Positions 26,401 through 39,658 of a DNA stretch of 64,000 nt are shown one piece after another; the first letter of the stretch is position 1, and each line of letters opens with the position of its first letter. Both the position numbers and the translations under genes were made by a program. Location: the NCBI RefSeq assembly GCF_000003855.2, contig NW_003101676.1, positions 2,064,875 to 2,128,874 of the forward strand, in the 5' to 3' direction. The notes below the pieces were generated by a model that saw only the letters and a list, made by a program, of their open reading frames with translations, ran no database searches and was not told where the DNA came from. Source of the DNA: Blastomyces gilchristii SLH14081 (lineage: Eukaryota > Ascomycota > Eurotiomycetes > Onygenales > Ajellomycetaceae).

Positions 26401-28461
26401 ATAATATTATCTTGTCAGAAGACATCTAGATATTCATGATATTATTGAGAGAGTTTCATATGAGAATCTGTTGTTGTAACATGAGATAACTTTTCTAGAG
26501 TCTTTTTGATATCAGTCAGACTGACAGAATAGATTGACACATGATTCTGCTGTCAGTAAACTTGTCAGTGACTCTGTTGATGATTTTGATGATGACTTCT
26601 TTTTCAGAGTATTTTGTACGCGTTGACAGAGATCTGTGTCAGGTTCATGATCTTGTGAATATTATCCTTGTGAACTCTATCATTGTTAGGGAATATCAAG
26701 CTTCTGTTTCAAGCATTCAATAAGATGCCTTGTTCAGATAGTCAGACAAGTTCTAATATAAGATTGTAATCAAGATTATCAACTTCATATGTGTAGACAT
26801 CTTCACATTAATGTCCTCTCACATCTATGGTCAGCTTCATCATGTAACAGGTACAAATGTCTTTTGAATCATCAAATCCTGTGAGGAGTCAGAGTTTTGA
26901 TAGAGAGATATACTGAAGGTTATAACATCTTATAACTGAAGATTTTATCATTGCATAGTGACACAGTCCGCTGTCTATCATGACTTTCATATTATACATG
27001 TTATCAACTACAGTAGATATAAGAATTGCATTCATTATCATCTTCTCTTCTAATTGTTATCATCTGACCTCTTCAAGCTTCTGTTTGTGAATTTGAACAG
27101 AAATCAATCTTTTCTCTGTTTCACTGAGAGATTCTTATAGTTATCTTCTGAATCTTTCTTCACTGCAATGTGATTGATGTGGACAGACACTGATCTTTCT
27201 CTCAAGTGTGAAGATACATAGGTTGATCAGCAGTTGAAAGCAATGTGTTCTGATCAGTTACAGTTGATGCACACTTCACATTAATGTCAATTGGCAACTT
27301 CTTTGAGAGTGATCTCAGGAACTTGAAAGCCTGTTTGAATAGTAAAAACTCTTGCTTGTGTATAGACATTTGAATCTATTCAGTTCATGACATATGTATC
27401 ATTGCTGTTACTCCTCTTCAGTGCAGATGTATGAGTGACTGAGATGTAACATCTTCTGTCACTGTTCTGTATACTCTTGAGCTTGATAAGATAGTCATTC
27501 AATGTTCAGAGCTGTGTGCAGAAGTCTTCATAAGTCTGGTCTTCATCTACACTTATAAGAGTCTGTAAGAGTTCAAAAGTCAATGTCTTCTTAAGCATGC
27601 TAATCTTCATTTGATTCTCTCAAGATTGATCATCTGCTTCTAGAATCTTGATGTTGAAGTTAGAGATAAATGTTGTAAGAGAAGTGTTTCTCTATCAGAT
27701 ACTCTGTAATCAATCTAATACTTTCTGTTGCATGGCAGTGTCTCAGAACAGAACATCAAGATATTTCATAATATTGTCAGAAGTTCTCAATGCTGATTCA
27801 CATGCTTTCATTCATGAATGAAACTTCTGTTTCATGCGATTCTTCAATTGTTCATTGATATATTAATCTTGATTGATTAATGAACTGATGAAATCTCTAT
27901 CTACACTCAGTTTTGTAAGCATTTTCATCCTTCATGATGAGTAGAGAGTGAGATCAGAAGTATTGAAGTATGCAGAAGCATTTAAGCATTCTTTCAGTGC
28001 TTTTGTATTTAATTCTGTAGATGTTGAAATTGCATGAGTTAATCATTGAATCTCTTCATATTGAAGTTGTTGAGTTGCATGCATATCTGCTATCTGTTGC
28101 TGTTATAATTTCAACATTGCTCAGAGTCACTGTAACATCATGTCTATGCTAGCGTTCAAGGGTTCCATATTATCATTAGACATGATTATATCAATTGTTG
28201 AATGTGTGATATCTGTGAAATCTGAAGAAGTGTAATCATATTCTCATATTTCTGAGTGTCAGAACTCTCAGGTCTTTCACTGATATTCTCTTATAAGATC
28301 TTGTTACAGGGCCAGAGCAACTGATGAGCAAGCTTCTATCTGAGAACTCAGTGTTCACTTAACTGTTTAACTGTTTCTCTATTTCTTATGCATTGTTACA
28401 CATTCAGATATCTCTTGATGAATAATCATTTCTAATGAGAAGATAATGAATGTTTTTATAG

Positions 28462-28770
28462 TGTAAGAGGCCTATGCTGAATAGATCAGTATAATATTAA
28501 TAGGTCTTATATAACAAAGATAAAAATGTTAGAGAAGGAAAGAAAGGGAAAGTGTGAGAATCAGTGATCAAGGTGAATATTTATACATGTATGTGGTGGT
28601 GTACGCAGTGGAGCTTCGGGGCGGAAATATATACACGCATTCATAGCAGCCGAGAATCAGCGATCAAGAATGGCCGAGAATCGGAGCGTACGCGTTCGAG
28701 AATGAAGTGATTGGAATCTGTGGAGTGTAACGGAATAGTCTATATGATTGATCGGGCGCAGCCCGCCACA
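28462..28770 (-). repeat. A2 5' LTR
   Basis: 309 bp. The outer ~190 bp (28580-28770) keep many CpG words (GGAGCGTACGCGTTCGAG, CGGGCGCAGCCCGCCACA). The inner end has CTATGCTGAATAGATCAG in place of CTACGCCGAATAGATCGG. Confidence 0.93.
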
Positions 28771-28775
28771 ATATC

Positions 28776-29340
28776 TGTGAATGAGCTGAGAGAATTCAGA
28801 ATATCTGAGAGAAAGCCTGTGAATTCTTAAGAAAGACTCAAGAGTATCAGAAGAGATACTATGACTTCAAGCATATTATAAAGAGTTTCAAGAAAGATAA
28901 TAGAGTCTGACTGAGTCTAGAAAATATTATTATATAAAGATTTAATAAGAAGCTGAATCTCTTATAAACAGAGTCTTACAAGATTATGAAGAAAGTTAGC
29001 TTACAGTTCTACAGATTAAAACTGTCATCTGAGTTATAGATATATAATGTTTTTTATGTCTCTTTACTCTGTAAATATAAGAAATTCTTAGAAGAGAATT
29101 CTGTGACTCATCACTCTGTTCATGAAGTACTAGAGAGTGAAAGAGAATATCAGATCAAAGAGATTATTAACTCAGAGAAATAAGATTATAAGCTCTGATT
29201 CAAGGTTCAGTAATAAGAGTATTCTGATAAGATAAATAAGTTCACTTGAAAATCATCTGAGTAGATAAGACATCTGTAGAAGCTGAGACATGACTTGTAT
29301 ACTATAAATTCTTATAAGTCAGAATGATGTAATCTTCACT
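28776..29340 (+). pseudogene. B3 pol remnant: integrase C-terminus and chromodomain
   Basis: Continuation of B3 pol after the A2 insertion. A chromodomain is readable at about 29120-29260: YQIKEIINSEK, a TAA, then DYKL...FRVQ-like sequence, GYSDKINK and FT*K, where TGA stands for the conserved Trp of the VKWKGY...NTWE motif. Chromodomains of chromovirus integrases bind methylated histone H3 and steer insertion into heterochromatin, which fits elements nesting in one another here. The same domain in B4 is at 18512-18350 (minus). Confidence 0.8.
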
Positions 29341-29473
29341 AAGAACTTGATTGTAATAAAGATATTAACACTGTCATTTATAAACTCTAGTCTACAAGAT
29401 AATGAGTTTCTACTGAGATGAACAGTTTGCAGTGTACACAAAGAAAAGAAGAAATCATACTCTTATTAAAGTG

Positions 29474-29505
<32 letters not shown>

Positions 29506-31165
29506 AAGAAAACAACAACAGAGCTGTGAACATACTTTAGAGATTAATAAAGGAAAAACAAAGAAAATTCATATCTATATTCTTAATATCTGTGACACTC
29601 AACTCTTCTGTGACTATCAATTTCTCTCTTCAAAGAAGCAGAGAGTATCATGCCTGTAATACAGACAATTGTTACATTTGATGCAAAAACTGTCAGAAAT
29701 GCACAGACTTCAGAAGAGTCAGACATCAGAGTATATACAGTTGTAGCAGAGTCTTGAGAGCTGGTTATCAGTGTATGTAATCAGATACTTCTTGCAAAGC
29801 TGCATCTGCTTCTTCAGTTATACTGAAGTATTCAGTCTGAAAACAATTGAGATACAGAGAGAGAGCTCATCTGTTCATATCAACTTCTATTATGAATTCA
29901 TAGCATTTGCATTGCCTTGATTACTCAGATTTTGCAGATACTCAGAAATTCCTCTCTTATTGACAATGAGATGGCAGAAATGCACTGCAGCACAAGAATC
30001 ATTAATAGAGAACCTAAATATATTTACATATACCTGGTCAGAGATCATGTAAACAGGAGAGAGATGATTGTAGATCTGCAGAGCTTCAGAAGATACTGAC
30101 AACACTGAGAGCTTTGTAAGAACTGTCAGCTAGAATCTGTAAGGAATTACCTACAGAGAGACTTACAGCAAAGAGCAGAACTGTGCTGCTTGAAGTCAGA
30201 GACTGGCCTGAGAGAGACATGAGATTGACTACTGATCTGAAGATTAGATGCAGTGATGAGACTGAGAGAGATGAAGACACTGTTATAAGCAGTAACATCT
30301 CTACTTCATCAGTCAGTAAAAAGTAATCAGAGAAGTTACAGAGACATTCATGAGAAGCTCAGCAGTAGTCAGACATTATTTATAAAGATATTGAAATTGA
30401 AAGATTTTTATTCTTGAGAAGTTCTTAAATCAATATATAGATATTGTTAGAAATACTCTCTCTCTGTCATCTGAGTGAAAACACTTTATGAATAAATGAA
30501 GATACTTACAGTTTATAAGAATGAAAGCTGTTACAGAAAAAGAGAAAAGAAGATGAGATTTCATAAACAGATCTGAGATATTTATACTACTTTAGAGAGA
30601 TTTACTTACACTATGAATAATCTCACAGAACAGTCAGATTACTCTAGTAAATAAAAAGTAATTATGAATTTCAGATCTGAATCTTTCTACATAACTATAA
30701 AGAGTGATTGCAGGCTGCAGACATCTTGATTCTACAATTTTACAGAGTTGATGAAAGAATGAAAAATTCCTCACAATTCTACAGTGTTAAAGAATAATGA
30801 TTTATGAGAATAAGTAAAAGATTAACTTGCACATACTTCTCTTTAATGAGAATAATCTTATAGAGAGTGATTTATCTGTGAGATGAATCTGTGTAATGAT
30901 CACATAAGAATTTTATGAAAATGATTGAGAGTCAACTGAAACTCTTCTGTATGAAAGATGTGAGATGAATCTGTATGATAGTTAGAGAAGAATCTGTAAA
31001 TTATAAAGAATCTCATGAAACAAGAAACTGAGTGACAGACTCTTTTCTCTTTACAGTAATAAGAGATTTTTCCTCACTGAGGTTTTTTTATAGATGTGAA
31101 GAGTTTTTAGTGAGTATTACTGCAGTGCTGAGCTGATTCTATGAAGTCTTAGAGAGGAGAAGATA
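29340..31165 (+). other. Family B 3' module in B3 (uncharacterised, possible third ORF)
   Basis: About 1.8 kb between chromodomain and 3' LTR, absent from family A. A 31-base A run (29474-29504) lies near its start. From about 29665 to 30430 one plus-strand frame reads with only mutation-type stops. It has CKNCQKCTDF near its start, GQRSCKQERDDCRSAELQK (about 30037-30090), then CKELPTERLTAKSRTVLLEV (about 30140-30200) and a Lys/Gln-rich stretch. The same frame is recoverable in B4. A competing plus frame and two minus-strand frames of ~70 codons are also open, so coding status is uncertain. No known family was recognised. Confidence 0.5.
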
Positions 31166-31422
31166 TGTAAGAAATCTCACTTCTCACAGATTCTTTATCT
31201 CTATTTCTATCTCTTGTGTAATTAATAGAGTTAGCAGCCCTTGGCTACATACAACTATATAGACTGGAGTTCGCGAATACTATTCACAACTCAGCTTGAA
31301 TACTATTATACATTTGATCTCTATATTTATAATCCTACTGTGAATACTTCTAGTAGTTAACAGTACATATCACGCCAAGCTGCAAAAACCCGAATAATCG
31401 CCTGCGAGCACTTATTCTTACA
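31166..31422 (+). repeat. B3 3' LTR
   Basis: 257 bp. The outer end (31422) keeps CACGCCAAGC and AATAATCGCCTGCGAGCAC. The inner end begins TGTAAGAAATCTCACTTCTC, where the 5' LTR has TGTAAGAAATCCCGCTTCTC. Confidence 0.9.
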
Positions 31423-33966
31423 TATTTATAGAGTAAAGAGATATGAAAAATATTATATATCTGTAACTCAGATAACAGTATCAATCTATAGAACTATGAG
31501 TTAACTTTCTTTATAATCTTATAAGACTCTGTCTGTAAGAGATTCAGATTCTTACTAGATCTCTATATAATAATATTTTCTAGACTTAGTCAGACTCTAT
31601 CATCTTTCTTGAAACTCTTTATAATATGCTTAAAGTCATAGTATCTCTTTTAATATTCTTGAGTCTTTCTTAAGAATTCACAGACTTTCTCTCAAATATT
31701 ATGAATTCTCTCAGCCTGTTCACAGATATTATCACACTCTGTAGTATACTCTCACAGATTCATCAAGATCATCTGCAGATAAGTCTCAGTAAGTGTTTCA
31801 AAGAGGATTTTATCTGTGCTAACATGCTTTGAGTTATTATATATAAACTCTGTGAATGATAATCAATGTACTCAGTTATTCTGATTGTAAGTAACAAAGT
31901 ATCACAGCTACTATTTTAATATACTTATCAGATATTCTGTCTGATCATCTGTCTATTAATAAAAAGTCATGCTTAGATCTTACAAGATCTTCAGTATAAT
32001 TATCAGATCAGATCAGAACTCTCTTATAAAAATTAATTCTCTATCTGAGATAATATTTACAGATAATTCATACAACTGAATCATATTATGAATAAAGATA
32101 TAAGTCAAATTCTTTCACTTTAAGTTGTTACAGATGAGTATAAAGTATATTATCTTAATAAAGTAATTTACTATCATCAGCACACTGTTAAAACAGATAT
32201 TATATATATTCTTACTTTTAGAGAGACTTATAAGAATATTTATTTCTAGCTGTTCTCAAGGTTTCTACAGAATGAATAGAGAAGTAAGTTCTTTATATAA
32301 TCTGAATCACACTATTCATGAATTCTGATAAATAGTGTACAAATTAACTATCTTCTTCACAAGTTCTCATATCTTCAGTTAGAAGAATTTTCTTATAAGT
32401 AACTCATGAGTTCTAGTATCTGTAAAATTACCTGCTGGAGAAGAGTTATGATATCTTTTCATAAATTCTATGCATAGAAACTTATTCATAGATATATAAA
32501 TTTAGCTCTCTCTTTACAAGAGATCATTTAAGTTTCTTCAATTCTTTATTTCTGTAGAATTGATCTCTGTTATAAGCAGTTTCTGAATATACTGAGTATA
32601 TTTATTCTTTAGTTACAGTTCAGATAATCTGAATAGAAGATCTTATAAAGACTTATACTCTGTTTTCTCTTATATCAGATCTTCTACAGTTCTTCTCAAA
32701 GCCTGTAAATTCTTCAGATTATAGATACTCTCTTCAAGAATTCTCACAGAGATTCTCAGAGTGTTGACTCTCAGTGTTGAAGAAAGTAGTTATACAGACT
32801 TCTTCTCTCTCTCTTCTCTCTTCTCTTATAGAGAATTAAGAGACTCTTCAGTCAATCTCTTTATAACACTCAGTCTGAGCATTCTGTAAAGCTTTTCTAT
32901 CTTCTCTAGTCTCTCTGTACCTGTTATTCTGATCTTTTTGACATAGTCAGACCTGTGAAAGAGTTTATCTACTGAATTCTTAGTTTTCTTGATATACTCT
33001 ATCTTGAATCAGAACTTACTCAGTCTCTGAGCTTAGCAAATCTGCTACTGTAAGAGTTTCTTAATTAAAGTAAACTGTTATAAGCTATTATAATCAGTTC
33101 TAATAGTAATCACTGTTACAAGACACTTGAAGTAGTAATATCAGTGATAAAAGAATTTCACTATTATAAGAAGCTTCTGATCATGAATGTTATAGTTAAT
33201 CTCTATAAGTTATATCTTCTATAAGAAAAAGATCACTGAAACTCAGTTCTTATTTAACTGTAGTTATAAGACTATTTCTGCAATTACAAAGAAGACATCT
33301 ATCTTCAATCTAATTAAGAGTAAGAGATTAAAGTGAAACAGTATCACTGTATCTGTAAATATCTGTTTCAGTCTTACAAAGACTCTGTGAGCTTTTAAGA
33401 TAAGAAAGTTCTTACAGCTCTCTCTTCTTAATAATCTTTTTATTCTTTATTCACAGAAGAACTTCTTCTTATTTTCATTCTTCAGCATGTCTATAAGAGT
33501 CAAGAAGATTCTTATAAATACAAAGATAAACTGTCTATAGAAATTCACAAAGCTCAGAAAGATCTGAATTTCATAAATACTAGTTAACTCTCATCATAAT
33601 AGAATAGTCTCAACTCATGAAGATTTCATCTGAATGTTATTCACAGTGATTATATATTCTAGAAAATTAATTCAATAAGCACTAAAGTTGTACTTCATGA
33701 GCTTAATATACAGTTCTGTCTTATCTAAGACCTTCAACACAGTTCACACATGCTCAGTGTGTTCTTTGTTCTTTAAAAAGTACATCATCACATTATTCAG
33801 ATATATTATCACAAAAACATTCAGATATACATCAAGTGTTTTATTGATAAAAGACTGAAATACAGTGAGAATATTAGTCAAATCAAAAGACATCACTAAA
33901 TATTTAAATAATCTCAGTGCAGTTCTAAAGACAGTCTTTTATTCATTCTCAGACTGTATTCACAGC

Positions 33967-34472
33967 TAGACTGGCTGCTGAGATCATGAATTTCACGTTT
34001 GATTTCATTTGGTCCGATCTCATACATTTCTTGGCGTGAATCCCGCTGGGACTAGTCATTAAACAAACATGCAAAGTGACTATATATCAGATCTTAAAAT
34101 GAAATCATGACTTGAAAAAAATGAGAAAGTGATCTTATTTAATCTCATTTAGTCTCATTCTTGGCATAAAGTTACTATTTTTAGACAATTTAAGAGTTTT
34201 TTTAGACTATTTTTAATTCTTTAAAAAGTAACACTTTTTGATAATACTCAAATGAGATTTAAAGTCATTTAAAGCAATAAAAATAATTTAAATTAAGAAG
34301 TGAAAATCATGATCTCATTTGAAAAATGTGATAAGAGTAGACAGTAAGTCTCACTGAGACAGTATGAAACTACTATCTAATGTTAAAGCTGTGTAATAAA
34401 ATCAGTCGAATTGATAATAAGACTATCAAAAAATCTGGTCCTGGTCTCAGACACGGTCACACGGTCAGTCTA
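33967..34472 (-). mobile_element. hAT-family MITE, copy 2
   Basis: 506 bp inserted in B4's reverse transcriptase. TSD TTCACAGC / TTCACAGT (one C-to-T change). The uninserted sequence is seen in B1 at about 4570-4590. Confidence 0.92.
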
Positions 34473-36578
34473 TTCACAGTCATGTATATGTATTAATCAC
34501 ATTCAGTTATATAAATATAACAGCTTCTGTGAGACAGTTGATTACATTCTCAATCAGAAATAGAGAATAGTGACTCTTTATTATTTTAAAGTTCAGATTA
34601 TAGTAGTCTATATACAATCTGAGATCTTTATTCTTCTTCTTAACAAATATCACAGAGACTTCTATAAAGATTTGTAAAGATTGAATAAAGTCATTCTTCA
34701 GATTCTTCTTCACATAAGTCTGTAAGATCTCTGTCTTATAATGAGAGAGCTTATAGATTGATTCTCAGAAGACTTTCTGCTCTTCTATTAAATCTATTAT
34801 CAGATTCTTCTCACAGTGAGATGAAAGCTCAGCTGTCTTAACTGAACTGAATATCTCTGTGAGATCTTGATATTTCTCTGATATCTGAAGCTTAGTTTTC
34901 ATAACTGTAAAGTTCTGAGACATTTGTAAAGTCATTATATAGATGAGCTTGTCTTCTCTAATTAACTCTATAGTATTAACTGATTCTATCTCTATAAGTG
35001 AGTCTGTCAACACTGATCAGAAGTATAAACCTGACTCACAGACAGCTATGTATGAATTATGTCTTTAAAGTGATATAAGTTCTAAGTACATGTTATCTGT
35101 GATGACTATGATAATCACAGTTTTTACAAATCTTCTTTAGATTTCAGAGAGATCTTGTAATTCAAAGATAATTCTTATAAGTTTCTCAGTTCTCAGATTT
35201 GAGTTCTCACACTCTGCTTATTATAAGAGCAGATTTCTAGTTTTCATCACTTAGCTTATTCACTCTGTGAGCTTTAGAGACACTTTAGTACTCTGAAATC
35301 TCAAGTGTATCAATACTTTTCATACTGATGAAGTAATAGTACTGTAGTACAGTCTTTCTCTACAAGTATGCATTTTCATTGAAGAAGTAACAGATTCAGA
35401 TGTCAGCTTTAAGACTCTTAAGAAGACTGTTACTGACTCTGTCTGTGACTTCTCAAATTTCTATTTCAGTTTATTCAGACAGTTTATACAGATATATTCT
35501 GATTTAGAATAGATGAAGCAGAGATTCTTTTTCTTAATCTATCTATTATACACTCTGTTCATAGAAGCTTATAAAGCTCTTTCTCTCTGCTCAGCAGTCA
35601 GATATAAATCTCTCTGTGTCTTATCATCTTTTTCTAGTAAATCTATTCTCTGTTGTTCTGACTCTTACAGAGCTGATCAGTGATTCACTCTTCACAGATC
35701 TGTGACTCTCACAGTGATCTGTAAATAGTGAATGAGAGTTATCAGTTTCTTCAGAGTCAAGAACTTAGAGTCTTACTTAATAAGCTTATTCTTCATATCT
35801 TTATTCAGTCTCTTTATAAATATTATTATTCAGATCTTATTTCAGAGCTCTGTTATCACAGATCTTAATTCATATTATAATTTCATAAAGTATTATAAGT
35901 AGTCTTTATCAGATTTCTCATCTCTTTTTCTAATATTTATGATCACAGCTCAGATATTCTCTATTCAGCTTATAAAGTCTTCTAACTTATTCTTCAGATA
36001 GATCTTGAGAATAGATTAGTAGAATCTCTTATAATCATTCTCTAGATAATTCAGCCAGTTCTTGACTTCAGTGTAGTAGAGATCTGTTATTATATAGATA
36101 ATAGCTTCTTCATCTTTCATATCACATAGTCAAGCTTATGAGTCAATTTCAAATACAAACTTATAAAAGCTTTTATAGATTATAATTCAGTAGTTAATCT
36201 TAAGTGATCACAGCTTAAGAAAGTGTCTTTTCAGTTTATAGATGTCTCTGAAGATCATGTCTACAGACTTGATTCAAGAGTGTTTACAGACAGTAAGTAT
36301 TTCTTATAGAAAAATAGCTTGATTCTACAGCAGATACTTAAGAATATTTTTCACTAAGATTGATTTATTCATGAATTCAGAGAGTTTCTCTATTACAGAT
36401 ATAGAGAATAATGTTCTGTGAGTAATTGATAAATTCTCTAAGACTTCTGTTATAGAGATTATTCATGATTCAGATAGCTGCTTCTGAGTGTCTGTAGTAG
36501 AATTCACAGAAATTGAAGTATATGAGTTTTTAATTCTTTCAGTTATAATAAGTAGTTACTGATTGACAGAGCTTGAAA

Positions 36579-36837
36579 TGTAAGAATAAGTGCTTATAGA
36601 TGATTATTCAGATATTTACAGCTTGATATGATATATACTGTTTAACTACTAGAAGTATTTACAGTAGAAAGATAAAATGTAGAGATTAAATGTATAATAG
36701 CATTCAAGCTGAGTTATAAATAGTATTCATGAATTCCAGTCTATATAGTTGTGTGTAGCCAAGGGCCGCTAACCCTATTAGTTACGTGAGAGATAGGAAT
36801 AGAGGTAAAGAATCCGCGAGGAGCGGGATTTCTTACA
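36579..36837 (-). repeat. B4 5' LTR
   Basis: 259 bp. The outer end (36837) keeps GGGCCGCTAACCC, TTACGTGAG and TCCGCGAGGAGCGGG. The inner end has none of the CpG words. Confidence 0.9.
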
Positions 36838-36976
36838 CCTCACCGCATATATATATAAATATTCACTTCAATCACTGATTTCTGTATCTTCTCTTTCTTT
36901 CCTTCTCTAATGTTTTTCACTTTTGTATTATAAGACCTATATATTATATCAATCTATTCAGTATAGGCCTCTTATA
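36838..36976 (+). repeat. A3 5' LTR, right half (with B4 TSD copy)
   Basis: The first five bases are the right copy of B4's TSD. The LTR then continues to CTTATA at 36976. Joined to 8557-8693 minus the duplicated 5 bp, it gives 271 bp. Confidence 0.85.
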
Positions 36977-39658
36977 CTTGAAAAACATTTCTCATCTTCT
37001 TATTAAAAATGATTATTCTCATTAGAAACAATTATTCATTGAGAAGATATCTGAACATGTAATAATATGTCAGAAATAGAAAAATGATTAAATAGTTAAG
37101 CAGACACTGAGTTCTTAGACAGAAGCTTGCTTATCAGTCACTCTGATTCTGTAATAAAATCTTACAAAGAGAATATCAGTAAAAGACCTGAGAGTTCTAA
37201 CACTTCAGATATATGAGATATTCATATAATTACACTTCTTCAGATTTCACAGATATCACATATTCAATGAACAACATGTCTAATAACAATATGAGAGAAT
37301 TCTTGAATATGAGTATAGATATAATATCACAGTAAGTCTGAGCAATGTTAGAATTATAACAATAATAAATAGCTGACATGCATGCAACTCAACAACTTTA
37401 ATATGAGGAAATTTAACAGTTAACTCAACAAGGAACTCATGCAATTTTAACATCAATAGAATTAAATACAATGCAAGTACTGAAAGAATGCTTAGATACT
37501 TTCACATATTCTAATACTTCTGATCTCACTCTCTACTCATCATGAAGATTGAAAATGCTCATGAAACTGAGTGTAGATGAAGATGTCATCAGTTCACTAA
37601 TTAATCAAGATTGATATATCAATGAATGATTGAAGAATCATGTGAAACAGAAGTTTCATTCATGAATGAAAGCATGTGAATCAGTGTTGTGAACATCTGA
37701 TAATATTATCAAATATCTTGATATTCTGTTTCAAAACACTGTCATGTAACAGAAAGTGATAGATTGATTACAGAGTGTCTGACAGAGAAATACTTCTCTC
37801 ACAACATTCATCTCTGACTTTGATATCAAGATTCTAGAAGCAGGTGATTAATCTTGAGAGGATTGAATGAAGATTAGTATGCTTAAGAAGACATTAACTT
37901 TCAAACTCTTATAAGCTCTTATAAGTGTAGATAAAGACTCAACTTATAAAGGCTTCTGCATACAACTCTGAACATTGAATGACTGTCTGATCAAGCTTAG
38001 AAGTATGTAAAACAGTAATAGAAGATGTTATATGTAGACTGACCGTGTGACGGTGTCTGAGACCAGAATCAAACTTTACAGTTGTTATGTTGTCTAAAAG
38101 CATTACTTCTAGTCATGATTTGTGTTCATTACATTGATTTCAAATCATGTTATTTCAAATATTAAAGATCTCAGATTCACTTTTCAAATAAAAGTCTAGT
38201 CTCAGATAAAGAATATGTTTGAATTCTTAGTCACATTTTCATTCTGATCTCATTATTAAGAATGACATTAAATAAGATTATGAAATCATTTCTCACTTAC
38301 ATAATATTATAACATAGTACTCATTTGTTGAAAATTCAACAGAGAGTATTATCAAATATTATTACTTTTCTAAATACAGATCATAATTCATATAATTTTA
38401 ATTATGAAAAAAATATAAAATATAAAAAATAAAATAAAAAATAAAAAACAAAACAAAAACAAGAAAAAATCACAATGAAAAAGAAAAAAAAAGAGAAAAA
38501 GAAAAAAAAAATAAAAGAAAAATAAAAAAATAAAAAATAAAATCAAATAAAATCAAGATCACAGAGTCACAGTACTCTTAAAATACTCACTTCTCAGAGT
38601 CTTTACAATGTTTATTATTAACTATGTATCTCTCACAGTGAGAATAATATGACTGTAATAGATTATTATCTTAATATTATTTAATAAATAATCAGTATAT
38701 ATCTGTATAAATGTGAATAATTAGAAAATATACACTTAAAAAGTGTGATCAGAATGAACTTTGCTGTCACTGAAATGATATCAAGAGTAGAATACTGAAA
38801 TCAATGATTCTTCTCATAGATTTCATGAATAAGATGTATGAAGATGATCTTGAGAAATATAAGATTTCTCAACTTCTGATAAAAACAGATCTTATAAAGA
38901 GACTCTATTTTCATAATATCAGAGACTGAGTATTATTAAAAAGTGTTACTTTCATACAATGTATATACACTTACTGCAGTAATTCACTCTCTGTACATGT
39001 GACTGAGAGTTGTAGCTTTCTCATGCTGCACAGCTCTTGCTGATATGCTGCTACTGATTTGCAATTCACACAGTCTCTCAGTTCAGTACACACTGTGTGT
39101 ATACAGCTCTGCATGCTGAGGCTGTGTTGATTATTATGATCTGGCATGATACTCACTTTTCACAGGCCATGTTTTGTTTGAAGAGAAGAGAGACAAAGAC
39201 ACAACTGTTATTTTATTAAGAGAGAATGAATAATTAGTATTATTGAATATAATTTGATTCTTCTGTATTTAAAATTTGATTGATCTATACTCTTCAATTT
39301 GAGAGTTTCTAAGAGTGTTTTAATAGTTTTCATACCAGCTTGAACTTAGTTATGAATTGAAGAGGAAGAGAAAAGAGAGAAGAAAGAAATGAGAATAACT
39401 TCTCTTTATAATATGAAAATAGAGAATTGCTGCAATTATTCACTCTGATAATAAAGATCTGTTATCTGCATGTATCTCTGATATAGATTATATAATAACT
39501 GCATATAAAGAATATCAACAGTGCATATATTAAATGAAGATAATATTACTATATAATACTGTAGCTGTTTCTGTACATCTCTGAAAGCTGTTAATATTTT
39601 CTTTGAGTTTCTTTATATTTGATAAGTCTGTAATATATTTCAATACACTTCTTCTTTC

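Larger units (their letters stand above)
23113..28770 (-). mobile_element. A2: full-length Ty3/gypsy chromovirus, family A, inside B3
   Basis: 5658 bp with two 309 bp LTRs (5' 28462-28770, 3' 23113-23421) and a perfect TSD, ATATC (23108-23112 and 28771-28775). It is inserted in B3's integrase. Minus-strand order: Gag from about 28.18 kb, protease near 26.8 kb, reverse transcriptase about 26.2-25.6 kb, RNase H near 25.4-25.0 kb, integrase to about 23.6 kb. The readable integrase C-terminus (23820-23623) includes RYKVIEVIDSHNYCLD and HDIFYTSLLCY, the family's GPF/Y-like region. The chromodomain and the polypurine tract CTGAAAAGAGAGGACTAA come next, next to the 3' LTR. It is dead and the innermost member of the nest. 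Confidence 0.93.
18513..31422 (+). mobile_element. B3: full-length Ty3/gypsy chromovirus, family B, split by A2
   Basis: A plus-strand element with two 257 bp LTRs (18513-18769 and 31166-31422) inserted into B4's chromodomain/integrase region. TSD CATTT on the left and TATTT on the right (one C-to-T change). Removing A2 leaves about 7.25 kb. It is the most readable family B copy and gives the domain order Gag, protease area, reverse transcriptase, RNase H, integrase, chromodomain, 3' module. About one codon in ten to fifteen is a stop, nearly all explainable as C:G to T:A mutation. Confidence 0.9.
8694..36837 (-). mobile_element. B4: Ty3/gypsy chromovirus, family B, inserted in the A3 5' LTR and heavily nested
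   Basis: A minus-strand element with 5' LTR 36579-36837 and 3' LTR 8694-8951. The flanks are CTCCA on the left and CCTCA on the right: an imperfect 5 bp TSD, but one that restores A3's LTR to exactly 271 bp. Subtracting A1, B3 (with A2), the LINE and a MITE leaves about 7.34 kb, close to B3's 7.25 kb. In minus order: Gag (~36.5-35.0 kb), reverse transcriptase (~34.9-33.7 kb, cut by a MITE), RNase H and integrase (~33.4-31.4 kb), chromodomain (18512-~18350, beyond B3), then the 3' module (12558-8952, interrupted by the LINE). All frames are destroyed. Confidence 0.87.

Noticed and set aside
29432..29659. 75-codon Lys-rich open frame
   Set aside because: It exists because of a 31-base A run in family B's 3' module; the flanking residues show no family.
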